64,000 bases of DNA from Syncephalis fuscata (Eukaryota; Zoopagomycota; Zoopagomycetes; Zoopagales; Piptocephalidaceae). Under the pieces are notes generated by a model that worked only from the letters and a program-made list of their open reading frames with translations, searched no databases and had not been told where the DNA came from. The position numbers and the translations under genes are program-made. The stretch spans positions 62,001-126,000 of the forward strand of contig JAHLTZ010000042.1 in NCBI GenBank assembly GCA_025786725.1, written 5' to 3'. How positions within the stretch are numbered: the first letter of the stretch is position 1; every line of letters begins with the position of its first letter. Below, piece by piece: positions 39,900-56,425 of the stretch.

Positions 39900-42800
39900 T
39901 TAACGACGGTATGACGTATGATGGTGTTGTTGTTGTTGATTGTTATTACTATGTCCACGATGATGATGACCACCACCTCTACCACCTCGATAATAACCGC
40001 CTCTACCGCCTCTACCACCGCCTCTACCACCACCACCACCACCGCCTCTACCATCACCGCCACTGCCACCACCTCGAGATGAATCAAATCCAAAGTATGG
40101 ATTATTCATTGGTGCAGACTGTTGCATTGAATTCGAGGATGTTTGGGCATAATTAGGCAATGTTTGTCCATAGAAATTAGAATGACTATTACTATTAGAA
40201 TTGGGATTATTGCTAATATTGTTATCATTATTGATGCCGTTATTATTGTTATTACTATTATTATTATTGTTATAATAACCATAAGATGGCTGTTGCCATT
40301 GCGTAGTCGATGGCATCGAAGGCTGTGCCGTTGACGGTGCTTGATTATAAGCGTTATATCCAGTATTCATATTCGTATTATGACCATGGTTATATCCATT
40401 ATAAGATGGCGCTTGATGAGTAGAATAGGACATGGCAGCATAATTACCGGCATTGTTGTTATTAGCATTATTGTTATTATAATTCTGATATTGGTTATTG
40501 CTGCTAATTGTATAAAAAGATTAGTAATAAAATTTAGCTATTTAAGTAATTTTACTTACTAATAGTTATTACCGCCGGCATTATTCATATTCTTGTTATT
40601 GTTATAACCATTGTTATTGTTATTATAATTACTGTTATGGTGACTATGACTATTGTTAGTGTTATTATAGCCACCTCGATTATAGTTGGAACGAGGACGA
40701 GAATATGGATTATTATGACTATTGCCATGGTGTTGATGTTGATTATAGCCATGACCACCTCGATAGCCACCACCACCACGTCCACGTCCACGACCTCGTT
40801 GAGATGCACCACTTGTGACAAATTCAATATCATCTCGACTTAGTGCTTTTGGATCGAATTTGACATTATTCAACAATTTGGCCTTGTATCTTTGACCAGC
40901 TGGCAATTCAATCATATTGTAGGCCACGCTATATAGTAAACAGGTATCATTAGTATAGATATCATTAGTATAGATATCATTGATACTTACGCCAATGCTC
41001 GGTTATTTAATAGATCAGGATAGCCATGCTTTATTAATGGAGATGGAAATGTTGTTTCAGGAATAAATTCCTTTTCACGTGATACCATGCCATTCATGTG
41101 TAAGCTTAATTTTGTATCAATAACAATTGCCTTAACATATGAATAAGTAATTTGTTATTATGTTATATATAATTCTACTTACTTCATCATTGTTTTTTGT
41201 GTAAAGTGCACACAATTGATCATACAATTTATTACGCTTGCCAATCATTAACCAATCTTGACCTGGTGTATTACGTAACTGCTCTTCTTCTGATAGTAGT
41301 GGATAAATAGGTTCCATTGCTTTTAATAAACGAGATTCCTCAATAAATGGCAATAGAATAATAGCTATTTATATCAATTATATTAGTTTCTTTTCTATAT
41401 ATATATATATTAATTAATTAATTACCTTGCCATAAATGCTTCTTGCCATTCATATCAAGATCAAAGTCAACTGGATAGAAATCAATAATTTCTGATTCAG
41501 GATTCGTCATTAAATGATGGAATGCATTTGGAATATGTGATCTACTGGCTGCAGGTAATACGCCCATTAGCTGTTCAACAGGTCGGAAAGGTGTGCCCAA
41601 TTCAAATTGAATGTCAAACGATTCAACATTAACAAAATCGGAGGCAAATGGCGCATAATGATATGGATAGTACCATTTCCACGATGGACAACCTTGATAA
41701 TAATAGCGCAGTACCCAACAAAGGCCTTCGACGTATTTGAAAACAATTTCACGACGGAAAGTCTCGTCCGATAATTCAACACCGAATTTCTGTCGATAGT
41801 AGCGTTCCTTGAATCCAGTCTCCCACATACGTACATCGTCTACTGGTTCGGCATCGCTATCCTCGTCAGCGGCCACGGTGACTGTTGCGCCTGGTGTAGC
41901 AATACCGACTGCTTCTGGCTCCGGTGAGGATTCCATTTTACGTTTCTCGCCTACATGTGGACTATGTGATACGGCCATAGTGCTATCCTCTTGATTAGTC
42001 TGCTCTTCCGCATTATGCTCGGTGGGTGTGGCTGTATCAGCTTCAGTTGCGGGTGTTTGATCAGCATTTAATGCAGCTTTTAGTTTTTGTGCAGCACTTT
42101 GATTATCAAATGGTGCAGGTCCATTACGGAAAGCATTGGCTTGTGGGTTTTGCATATTGGTTGCAAATAGTGGCATTTCACCAGTGGGTGTTGGATCTGA
42201 CGTCATATTACGTGGTGTATTATTACGACTTTGTACTTTACGACGTTTTGCAGCCAACATACGACGTTCTTCACCTATATATTATGAATATTAATATTAT
42301 AAACATTAATACACCATTTATTGTTAGCAATTAATAACTTACGTTCTCGCCGGTCTCGGAATGTTTTATCTTCAATCTTGCCCAATTCCGTAAGTAAATA
42401 TTGGGCACGTGCCAAATTGATCTATTAATTTAGTAAATATTAGATGTGTTGTATTCATAGCCGTTTTACTTACAAATCCATCTTCAGTTACATAACCGCC
42501 CATCAATGGCAGAACTCGCTTCCAAATGGCCACCAAGGCATCCAATGCACCTTCTCGAATCTCCAATGACGGTAAATGTGGCAAGAAATCGTTACCCACA
42601 AAAAAGCATATAAATACCCAGTCATCAATAGCTCGTTCAAAATCGTATGGAAATCCTGCCCCTTCACGTTTTAACTCAATTTCCAAATATTCACGAAGAA
42701 TATTAACGTGTAAAAATATAAATGGCTTATCCATTTCAACTCCACTGTTGCTATTCTTGATATTCTCCTGTTTGTCTGCCGGTGATCCTATTCATATTGT

Positions 42801-44121
42801 ATTATCATCAATATTGCAATTGACTATTGTTATATAAAGCCTACCTGTACAATTGGCAGCAATATGCCCTTGTTTTCCACAAATAAAACAGCCAGTATTA
42901 TTTCCATCTGCAGCAAATACATCTTCACGTAATATTGTAAAGTGTGGTTCGTGAGTTGCTAGTGCCAACATAATAAGATCAGCATCCTATATAGATATAT
43001 AAGTGTATTAGTATTATATAAATATAATATAAATGTTATATTAAATGTTTACTAACCAGTCCATACATAACATGGCGTGTATTTGGATCATAATCTGACC
43101 CATTACGCTGTGCTCGAATAAAGTTCATAACCTTATGTTCGCCTTCACCAGGCACACTAGCATCAGAAATAATGACTTTTAACTAATAATTCCATAATAA
43201 TTAATATTAGTACATTAAATCACTAATATCTATACTGCATGTCAGCACATACATTTTTCCAGCCTGGATCATTATTCAATTTATAAGCGACATAGTAACG
43301 GACTGACTTGGTTAACATAGCCATAAACGGAGTACCTAATAGCCATAATAATAATAATAATAATAATAATAATTAGTTATCTATATTTAATCAATAGCTA
43401 CAAAGTAAATATTACATACCAGGGGTAATACAATTAGAATCAAACTTCTCCTTTTCATCTTTTAAATCTTGTCCAGTAGCATCTAATTCCATTAATATTA
43501 AGGTTAATGGAGTTACAAACTACTAATTTGTTGTTCGTTAAATAAAAACTTACCTTCACGTTCTTGTCGTATTTTGTCCTCAGCTTCGGCCTTTTCCTGT
43601 GCCTCCTGTGCTGATCGGAAACGACGCGAGCGTTGTTGGTTCATCTTAGCACGTGGTGCTACGCCGTCTTTATACATTCTATATCTTAGTAATTCATCTC
43701 AATAATATATAGTGTAAACTTACCAATTGCCATATACAGTACTTTTCTTGGCCTTACAATGGCCATCATACGATCGATATATTTAAATATTTCAACCATC
43801 ATATCCTCGATGGTTTCAGGTGCCGGCTATTCAATAACAACAATAACCATAAACAGATCGCGAATATACGAGATCAGTATTCTATATAGATCTATCTATC
43901 TATTCCGCCCATCTTACCTTTCCCTCGGGATGACAGCATGGATGTACCAAGCCGTTCATATCAAGATATAGATTGTCAAATTCCACGCCATTAGGATTTG
44001 ATTTTCCAATGTCGACCGGGATCGTAATACCATTAAGCTCCCGTGGGTGCTCCTCGATGGTAGGCGTAACGATCTTTGGATATTTTCGTGATAGCCAACG
44101 AAATAGCGCAGGAACTCCCAT
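39900..44121 (-). CDS. RAT1: 5'-3' exoribonuclease 2, Rat1/Xrn2 family
   Basis: Start CAT 44119-44121: [20 protein letters not shown], the invariant Xrn N-terminus. Then [79 protein letters not shown] (active-site acids), [18 protein letters not shown], a zinc knuckle [14 protein letters not shown] (seen in Rat1/Xrn2, not Xrn1), [20 protein letters not shown] and [20 protein letters not shown] then [14 protein letters not shown]. It acts in the nucleus in rRNA/snoRNA trimming and transcription termination. The C-terminus (about 39900-40850) is an unusually long RGG- and Asn/Gln-rich tail (runs of [18 protein letters not shown], ending HHHTSYRR). About ten introns; no frame break found. Confidence 0.93.
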
Positions 44122-44666
44122 GATGATAAGAGTAAAGCGCTAATCAACAACAAAAAAAGAGAAAAAGCCTAGTGTAGCAAGTGTAATAGCAATAGTGTTG
44201 AAAAGCAAAGCGTTTCAGTTAAAAAAGATCTTTATTTTTTAAATCATTTAGATCACAATAATACACATGAATTAATAATACACATCAGTTATTAATACAC
44301 ATCATTATTAATACACATCAGTTAATACACATTAGTGTGTGTAAATGTTAAAATCAATTGATTCATTCTTGGTAGAAAATGGTTGTTTATTGCGGTGAAT
44401 CAACCTATCATAAACCCAGTAGTTTTATAGATAGGTAGGAAAAATGTATGAATAAGAGTATAAGCGAGTATATATATAGCCCGGATATTAAGAATAGATC
44501 GATGGACGATAGACAAGCGTAAGGTATCGATGGTGGCAGGGTTGGTCACTGTTGTTATTGTAGTCTGTAAAGGTATTGCTATTCAGCGATAATTAAGCGT
44601 CATCATACGCATAGGCACTGCTTGGTCAATCGTAAAGTCTATTCTCGATCGCTCGCTATAATTTAT
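44122..44666. other. RAT1 upstream region, with a short tandem repeat
   Basis: Promoter side of RAT1 and 3' flank of the COX9-like gene. Holds a degenerate tandem repeat at 44263-44340 (listed separately). No other feature seen. Confidence 0.5.
44263..44340. repeat. Degenerate tandem repeat, unit about TTAATACACATCA
   Basis: Five or so imperfect copies of a 13-18 bp unit (AATACACATGA, AATACACATCAG, AATACACATCA, TTAATACACATCAG, TTAATACACATTAG) followed by GTGTGTG. Lies about 140-220 bp upstream of the RAT1 start. Confidence 0.75.
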
Positions 44667-44840
44667 CTACTCTTTTTCGGCACGGAGTTTGGCGTAGTAT
44701 GCGTCGCGTTTAGCAACGAATGGCTGATGGTAGCCGTATCGGTACGCGCCACCAGCAACCATACCCAACACGGAGGCAATGACAATATCGCGCAATACAC
44801 TGCGCTTAAAGTTACCAACTACACGAGGTCCGACAGTCAT
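44667..44840 (-). CDS. COX9: Cytochrome c oxidase small subunit, Cox9/COX6C-like
   Basis: A 57-residue single-exon frame, start CAT 44838-44840, stop 44667-44669. It reads MTVGPRVVGNFKRSVLRDIV, one membrane span (IASVLGMVAGGAYRYGYH), then QPFVAKRDAYYAKLRAEKE. The span followed by YGYH and the near-invariant KRDAYYAKL motif is the pattern of yeast Cox9 (subunit VIIa) and animal COX6C, both about 55-75 residues. It would sit in the inner mitochondrial membrane in complex IV. Length, topology and motif agree, so I trust it despite the small size. It lies upstream of and in the same direction as RAT1, with no sign of co-transcription. Confidence 0.75.
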   Translation of the reverse strand: MTVGPRVVGNFKRSVLRDIVIASVLGMVAGGAYRYGYHQPFVAKRDAYYAKLRAEKE

Positions 44841-45303
44841 GGTGTTTGCGTGTTCTTTAGCGCTTAAAGTAGTGATGAATAATCACGATAGATCACAAAG
44901 ACAAAAGTTGAAGCTGTGGTCAGAAATAGTGAGAATGAGAAAGAATAGAGAAAGGAGGTGTGTGTGTGTGTGTTGTTAACAACACATCAATCTATTATAA
45001 CACCATTATTATTAAGAGATTGATACTAATGGCCATGATTATAATAAAATTGAATTAAAACACTATGGCACTTGTGTATTGTTGTTTAGTAGCATGATTC
45101 CGTTCCTTACATGGATTCCGATGCATAAATGACAGTTTCTACGATTGTTGATTGAAAACTGTTAGAATAATGAGCGATCTTATTCACTTCATTTGGTCAT
45201 TTTAAAAAACAACACGTCGTTAAAGATCGTGTGTCTGTAGTCTACTTTCTGTTTTGCTCTATTTTATTCTGTAGCTAATCGCTCGTCTACTTATACTGCT
45301 ACC
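44841..45303. other. Divergent promoter region, COX9-like / SNU114 (463 bp)
   Basis: Contains a (TG)n run at 44958-44972. Otherwise no recognised element. The two genes point away from each other here. Confidence 0.5.
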
Positions 45304-49372
<4,069 letters not shown>

Positions 49373-50108
49373 GAATCTTTCTATATACATATTAGCAATG
49401 ATGAGCGACAATTATAATAAAATAGTCTTGCATTGTTTACTGTATTACACGTTGACAGATTACATTTACATTCTACATCAATTATCTATTTGTATACACA
49501 CACATAATTTACTGATCAATTATTAATCATTACTAGAACGCATTGCTATAACGGGTACTCAAGAATAAAAAAGTGAATGAGTAAATGAGTGAATGAATGA
49601 ACGAGAAATAGTAACGTTATAGCGATATAGATCATAGTCATTATATAAAGCACGGCTACCAATATTATCCACTAACTAAAGTGAGATTTTATCAACATCA
49701 ATAAAAATAAACCACCAAAGAACAATGAAAGTGAAAAGAACGGGATAATCAATGAACGAATAATAAAACTAATAGTAGTAGTAAGTAGTAAGTAGTAATA
49801 GTAGTAGTTGTGTAGTGGCAGTTTAAGACATGGCTTAGAAAATAAACCATCATCTCTAGATCAGTATGGGTATCGATAACATTGGGCGGCACTATCTTCG
49901 TTATTCGTCGTTATATTGATGATTTGTGTGTGTGTGTGTGTATGTTTGTTTGTGTGTGTATGCATACATTGCATGTAGGCTTGCGAGTGCACGTAGCGTT
50001 ATCTTATGAATAAATGCCCAACAGTACTAACGGTGAACATGATAGTTGTAGAAGAAGTGAAGAACGAAGAAAAGTAATAACGTTACTAATATAGTATAAT
50101 ATAATATT
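49373..50108. other. Convergent intergenic region, 736 bp
   Basis: 3' flanks of SNU114 and the MAPKK gene. AATAAA-like signals, an AGTAGTAAGTAGTA stretch (about 49772-49806) and a (GT)n run near 49924-49940. No gene. Confidence 0.5.
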
Positions 50109-51652
50109 CTAAGCAGATGTTGTCGTTGTCGTCGTGGTCTTCTTTTCCCGTTCTAATCGCGCCTCATAAGCCCGTTCCGCCCAACCGCGCATATCAACAT
50201 CTTCATCGGCATATTTGCATAAGAAAGGATGTTCCTATAATAAATAGTATATAAGTAATGGTTATTAAATCAGCTGTATTACTTACCAATATTCGCCATA
50301 AGTTGGTCGTTCATTGGCTTCTCGTTTAAGACTAGTTATTATAAGCAATTATCATTAACAATGGATTATCTTAATGGCTTCATTGCAGCTTACCATTGTT
50401 GAATAAAGTCACGAGCCTCGTCAGAATATTGTTCTGGTAATTCACGTGCCTCACCCTTTACAATTGATTGTAATTGCATATAGACAGTGTCTACAGGGAA
50501 TGGATATTCAGCAAGGGCCACCTCGAGTAAAGAGACGCCGAGAGACCAGACATCTGATGAGGCTGTATATGTAACTGCTTCTGGTGAAGCAATACGCTCA
50601 GGCTAGATAGTATATAATAAATAGTAATAAAGCATTAATATAATATATATAATATGTAACATATAATTACTTACCGCCATATAACTATGACAGCCAATAT
50701 GGGTTTTAGCTAGTGACTGTACCAATTGACCCGATACACCAAAGTCACACAATTTTACCTCGCCTTTGGTATTGACAAGAACATTCGTTGGTTTAACGTC
50801 TAGTTGTATTCATATTAAACAATTAATTAATTAATTGATTAATTAAATATTAATGGTTTAATAATTACCTCGATGAATGATTGACAGTTCATCTTTTAAC
50901 AATTTCAATCCTTTAACCATCTAATTAATTAATTAATAATTGATTTAATTAAATCAAATTCAATTAAAATACAAACTTGTTATTAATTACGTCTTTTAAT
51001 TTACATATTTTTTATATCATCGCACAGCTATATAGTATAATCATGATAATCACTTACTGATTCAGTAATTTTCGCCAACACATCCTCCTCGACGCCAATC
51101 GTATAAAGTCGGTCCAGAGATCCAGCATCCATGTATTCCATGCAGTAATAGACACAACTCTCAATGAAGAAAGCACCATAGAATTCGACAATTAACGGTG
51201 AGTGAGATTTATTGAGCACGTCTAGCTCCATTAGAATCTGGTTAAGCCGGTTCTGATCAAGTTCAAGACGCGTTTCCTTCATGGCCATAATAACATTGGT
51301 CGGTCGATGGAGTACCTTTTTAACAACACCGTATTGACCAGCACCCAAGTCATCCAACAACTGAAGTTCTCCCATGTTAATTTTATAGCTTTTTCCACTG
51401 CTGAAATCAACGCCTTGAGCGTGAAGTACCGCCTTTCCATCAAAGTTTAATTTACCCGACGGATCCCTATATAATTAGCCGCATAGATTAATAATCCATA
51501 GCTCTATCGTCATAGCACTCAAGAACAATAGCCGGATATGGCGCTTGTAGTAAAACTTACACAAATTTAGAGAAATTCGCAAAGGGCGTGGTCGTTGCTG
51601 ATAATTCAGGCATAGAACCGAGAGCCAATGCCATACCCCTTCTCGGCTTCAT
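50109..51652 (-). CDS. PBS2: MAP kinase kinase of the Pbs2/Wis1 (stress/HOG) type
   Basis: Start CAT 51650-51652: [30 protein letters not shown], then [20 protein letters not shown] and [20 protein letters not shown], a conserved leader found ahead of Pbs2/Wis1 kinases. Kinase domain: [35 protein letters not shown] (VAIK Lys), [48 protein letters not shown], activation loop [18 protein letters not shown] with both phospho-acceptor Ser/Thr, and [18 protein letters not shown]. Ends [11 protein letters not shown]. It would phosphorylate a Hog1/Sty1 MAPK in osmotic or oxidative stress. The N-terminal region is far shorter than yeast Pbs2's. At 50287-50293 the exon joint (PTYGE..LEHPFL) suggests one missing base. 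Confidence 0.9.
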
Positions 51653-52454
51653 GTTTTCTGTATTTGCGGTATTTAAACAAAGACAAGCGAATCAATACCA
51701 ATGAGAGAAGAAGAGAAACAAGAAAACCCAGACGAATGGATGAACAGCAGCAACTAAATAGACCAGTAAGCACAGTCACTATTCACTTGTAGTGGTTTGA
51801 AAAATACAAGATTATAAGTAGACGGGCTATTGCTAATCCACAAATAGTAGAACTAGTGAAGTTTAAAGTAGAACCTTCAGATGACAAAAGAAAGAAAGAA
51901 GGAAGAAGGAAAGAAAAGAAGAATCCTCCGTAGCAGTATGAGTTGACATAAAAGACACACGCATATGCACATCCACACTCACTCACACTTTACACTTTAC
52001 ACTTGCACAAATAACACACAAATACACACACAAATACACACACAGATACGTACTAGGAAAGAATCGACATGAGGTGGGTGACACGTCGCGCGTTCTTTCT
52101 TTTGTTCATTTACTTATTTAGGTCGATGTTGTCACATGGTAAAATGTAAATGTATGTTGTAGATGTTTAATATCGATTGATTAAAGATAATATGGCCAAA
52201 CAGTTGGTCTATAGTGTGATCAGTGTATTTCTATATGGATGACTCAAATCCACGTCATAAATGACCTTTGTTATAGCGACATTAATCATCATTAATCAAT
52301 GGATTAATCAATAGTTAAAAATGTGGATTATTTTTCTTTTTGGTCTACGTGTACCCCTTTAACACTCACCCACAAATACCTCTCACTGCTTACGATACGT
52401 AACTACTACGGCCTTGTTGTATTGCTTATCCTTACCATATCTACTACTTGCACT
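51653..52454. other. Divergent intergenic region, 802 bp (PBS2 / RAD23)
   Basis: Contains an A/G-rich stretch (about 51885-51925) and repeated ACACTTTACACTTTACACTT and CACACAAATA-type motifs (51985-52045). It is the promoter region of both genes. No coding frame supported. Confidence 0.5.
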
Positions 52455-53816
52455 ATGAAGTTAACTTTTAAGACACTCCAGCAGGAACAATTCCATTTGG
52501 AAGTAGAGCCCGAAGCTACAGTGAGTATATGCTAGATCAAAGTATACTAGATCAGTCAACTCATAATATATATATTGTGTATATTATATAGATTTTGTCT
52601 GTAAAGCAAAAGATCAACGAGGAACGTGGCTTTGGCGAAGCAACTCAAAAGCTTATCTATTCCGGTAAGTTGTTAGGTTCATGTATGCCGTAACACACTA
52701 ATACTATAGATCTTAGGTAAAATACTGGCCGATGATAAAACAGTGAGCAGCTATGGCATTTCAGAGAATGGCTTTATTGTTGTAATGGTTACAAAGCCGC
52801 CTTCTGCTGCGGCCAGTACATCTAAGGCACCGGCGGCATCAGCATCGACAACTGCTAAAGCAGAGACAAAAGTACCGGCCAGCGCATCCACACCATCGAC
52901 ATCTACACCAGCAGCATCGGCTACTACCACTGAGACATCAAGTACTGAACAAGCCGAATCAAAATTATCCTCTTCTTCGGCCAGTGAAGCACTTGGTAAG
53001 TGTTGTTATTGCTACTACTAGTATATAGCATACAGTCAATCTAATGGCTGTATAGTGACGGGTGAGCACTTTGAACAGGCTGTACAGAACATGATGGAAA
53101 TGGGATTCCCACGGGACCAAGTCATGCAAGCCATGCGGGCCAGTTTCAATAACCCCGATAGAGCAGTTGAATACTTAATGACGGTATGTTAGAGCATATA
53201 GTGTTAATATCACTATAATAGATAGCTTACCTGTCAACGATGTATGTATCTAATAGGGTATTCCGGAAGGACTTGAAGGACCACCATCATCTGCACCAAA
53301 TATGACAGCATCGGTTGAAGGCGAGGAAGATGGCAATAACATTGCCTTTTTGCAGTCCAATCCACACTTCCAACGACTACGCCAAGCGGTACACCGTAAT
53401 CCCGAACTACTTCAGCCTTTACTTCAACAGCTGGCCCAGGCCAATCCTCGCCTTATGGAGGTAAGTGATCAGCTGATGGACCGATGATGAATGAGTAACG
53501 ATTAGCACATATTAACTATAGTGTTTTTGTTTAGGTGATTGAACAGAATCAAGAAGAGTTTATGCAAATGATGCTAGGTGGATCTGACGAGGATTTTCCC
53601 GCTGAAGGTGAAGGAGGTGACTATGTAGAAGGCGCAGAAGGTGAAACTGGTCTACCTAATGTGCGTTATATTAATGTAACGGCCGAGGAAAAGGAAGCGA
53701 TTGATCGTCTAGTGGCCATGGGATTTGACCGGGCATTGGCCATTGAAGCCTATTTGGCCTGTGATAAAAATGAAGAACTAGCGGCTAACTTTTTGTTTGA
53801 TAATATGCACGATTAA
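52455..53816 (+). CDS. RAD23: Rad23 ubiquitin shuttle / NER factor
   Basis: ATG 52455: MKLTFKTLQQEQFHLEVEPE, a ubiquitin-like domain (VKQKINEERGFGEATQKLIY, SGKILADDKTVSSYGI) that docks on the proteasome. Then a Ser/Thr/Ala/Pro linker, UBA1 (FEQAVQNMMEMGFPRDQVMQ, AMRASFNNPDRAVEYLMTGI), the XPC/Rad4-binding STI1-like domain (NPHFQRLRQAVHRNPELLQP, LLQQLAQANPRLMEVIEQNQ) and UBA2 (EKEAIDRLVAMGFDRALAIE, then AYLACDKNEELAANFLFDNM). TAA 53814-53816. The domain order is complete and the frame is clean over five introns. It carries ubiquitinated clients to the proteasome (see RPN2 in this window) and stabilises Rad4 in nucleotide excision repair. Confidence 0.95.
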
Positions 53817-54139
53817 ATGAAAGAATAGAACAACGATTATATGTTATTGTTGTTGTTGTTGTTGTTGAAGATTGAATCCAATGTAGATTGTGCGTTCAAC
53901 TTGTCCTTTTGGTCCGATTTTATATTATACAAATATTGAGTAATATACTTGTTTGTTATAAATATACTGGTGCAGTTACTGTGATGGTTAATAATAACAC
54001 AGCACAGATAAACACTGTTCAATAAATTAGTTTACATTATCGACAATAATATTAATATTAATACAGTTCATCTAGATTGTCAAAATTTTCTTTTTTTTTA
54101 ATTATTATTGCGATTGTCTTTAGTTATTCTACGATCAAT
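53817..54139. other. Intergenic, 323 bp with a (GTT)n run
   Basis: A (GTT)n microsatellite at 53843-53866 in the RAD23 3' flank, then AT-rich DNA ahead of the Tom5-like gene. Nothing else seen. Confidence 0.5.
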
Positions 54140-54355
54140 ATGTTCAGCTTTCAACTGCCCAAGCCAACAGAAGAGGAAAAGGCAATGAATCGCCGCAATA
54201 CAAAGCGTACGGTGACTTCGTTTGTATTTGCGATTGCCGTTCTACGTGCATGTAAGTAGATGCTATAGGTGGTTGATTAGAATAAATCTAATTCCTATAC
54301 TACTTTCTAAATAGTGCCATTCTTTTTGGATATGGGTCGTAAGGCGTTACATTAA
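54140..54355 (+). CDS. Small tail-anchored protein, Tom5-like
   Basis: Two exons (intron about 54252-54315) give a 50-residue protein: MFSFQLPKPTEEEKAMNRRN TKR, one membrane span (SFVFAIAVLRALPFFLD) and a basic end (MGRKALH). Length, the MF-x-P-x(4)EEEK N-terminus, single C-terminal span with a central Pro and short tail resemble fungal Tom5 of the mitochondrial outer-membrane translocase. The match rests on pattern and size because the family is very short, so another small tail-anchored protein is possible. The frame continues open beyond the TAA into the coilin gene, which I regard as chance. Confidence 0.5.
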
Positions 54356-54511
54356 TACCGATTCAAGGACGAGGCATATCGTGGCCTACTATTTGCAATC
54401 TACGGTCAATCTGTGCATATACTGCTGCCCTATTTGCCATTATGCAATAAATATATTTCCATTATTATTGACGCTTTTCTTTTATTTTTATACTATTTCT
54501 ATTTGTATTCA

Positions 54512-56425
54512 ATGCGTGTTCGACTAGAGTTAGTTACTCCTCTGCCTACACTGCGTTGCTGGTACGAGATACCTACGCATGGTGGGCGAGGACAGGAGAT
54601 TCTATCTATTGCCCAGCTTGAACAGCATATTAAACGAGAATTCAAGATTGAAAAACACCACTCACTGCGTTTAGATTTAGACGGGTTCCAACTATTGCCA
54701 AACGGACGTGTTGGTGGACTAATACGCGATAACGATATTCTATGGTAATACCATTGACTAATGGCTATATTTATGTACTAATAATAAACAACCACTATGG
54801 TATAGTATCTCTATCAATGAAGATACTAATGATGCAAATACAACTGGTACTTTATCTAAATGTAAGTAATACAAGAAATCAATGAAATATGTGTTTGTCA
54901 AATAGCGTCAATGTATTTAACAAGCTTTATTGCATTATTTATAAGCAGCTAGTAATAAATCAGCAAAACGAAAAAGCATTCCATCATCGAGTAGTTCAGA
55001 AACAAGTGAATCAAGCAGCAGTGACGAATCTGATGTTTCTAAGACGAAGCATATGAAGGTACAGCCAAAAAAGCAATTGGTGAAAAGCAAACAAAAAGCA
55101 GTAGTCTCTTCTACTTCAGATAGTAGTAGCGATACCAGTGAAGATAGTGAAAGTGACAAAGATAGTTCAAGTAGCAGGTAATTAACTGTTAATAATAGAT
55201 AAATAATAGACTGTTTGGTTAATATTGATGGTGTATAACAGTGAGAGTAGTCCGGCTGAAATACCAATTCGCAAAGTGCCAGTTGACACGACGGCAGATA
55301 CTTTAAATTTATCCAAACTTATTCCACCAGGTCAAGGATCAACGGCCACTAAGCGGCGTAATATGCGCCGTTTGTTAGCTAAACGACGCAAATTTGAAGC
55401 GACACTAGCCGAACAAGGTCAAGAAATGAATGGGAAGGGTCTAGAGGTAAATAAAGAAAAAGATGAAGATTTGGAACAGGCCAAAGTTCAACAGACAGTA
55501 GTGGAGTCTGTTAAACAGCATTCATTACCGGTAAAAAATAAGCCAAAGCACTTTACGAAGAAAATGAACGGTGCTGTTCGAACTCATATGCGATTTGATG
55601 CGCCTAAATTGGAGACAGCGTCGGTAAGTTAATGATGACAACTTGACAACACAATGATTTATTATGTCGTATTTAGATGTCTATGGATGATGAAACTGAC
55701 TTAAATACAGTCAGAGATACTGCCACTCCATCCAAACTAATTGTTACTGCAGTACAATTTCACGGTAGTCAACAATGCCAAGACTGGTGGGAATACCGAA
55801 CAGAGCCGATACTTGAAAATAACTTTGCACCAAATACAACACTACAATCTAGTCAGACAAAGCGTAATACAACAACAAAACAACACAATATACACTGGAT
55901 ACCAAGGAAGAAGCAGTTTTGCCTGATACTGCGGTAAAAGCCACAGTACAGAAACAAGATTATAGCACAATGCCGGCACTTCATGCTTTACCAGTAGTGG
56001 GACAATTGTTAGCATTTAAGGTGGATAATTAGCCATTTATATAAAATAACACATTACTAACTGATATGACAGCAACTAGAAATGTCGGAGACATATACGC
56101 CTGAAATATCAGATTATAAGGTAGGTAGAATATTAGTAGTAGTAGTAGTAGTCACTAATATCAAGTTGATGATAATTAGGAAGCAACGGTACTTGCATAC
56201 GATCCAACTACCGATAAAGTGACTTTAAAGCTATCGGCTGATTCTATACCTACTCCTGCACCGCCTAAAGACAAAGAAGACGAGGAAGACGAGGAAGAAA
56301 GGCCCCGTAGACGATTTGAAATGGAGTTGAACGATGATGAGTATATTATGGAAGGCCAACAAATAGAATCGGTTATAACGATTGATCGTAATACAATGCT
56401 TGAAACCAGATTAGTATCCACGTAG
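54512..56425 (+). CDS. Coilin homologue (Cajal body scaffold)
   Basis: ATG 54512: MRVRLELVTPLPTLRCWYEI starts a coilin N-terminal domain: basic-hydrophobic strands, then ILSIAQLEQHIKREFKIEKH, LRLDLDGFQLLPNGRVGGLI and RDNDILCISIN, a ubiquitin-like self-association fold ending in the telling R-DND-L motif. A Ser/Asp/Glu-rich disordered centre with Lys clusters follows (SDSSSDTSEDSESDKDSSSS; TKRRNMRRLLAKRRKFEATL). The C-terminus has a Tudor-like region (HALPVVGQLLAFK, LEMSETYTPEISDYKEATVL, AYDPTTDKVTLKL) as in animal and plant coilin. In plants and animals coilin organises Cajal bodies for snRNP maturation. The frame breaks once around 55870-55895 in an ACA repeat, needing one base. Identification is by domain order and key motifs, not by search. 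Confidence 0.7.

Noticed and set aside
39911-40843. Plus-strand frames rich in His, Tyr, Ile and Val opposite RAT1
   Set aside because: Antisense shadows of the RGG/poly-Asn coding tail; low complexity only.
54356-54511. Open frame linking the Tom5-like stop to the coilin start in the same frame
   Set aside because: About 50 codons of chance opening; no homology and both flanking proteins are complete at their usual sizes or starts.
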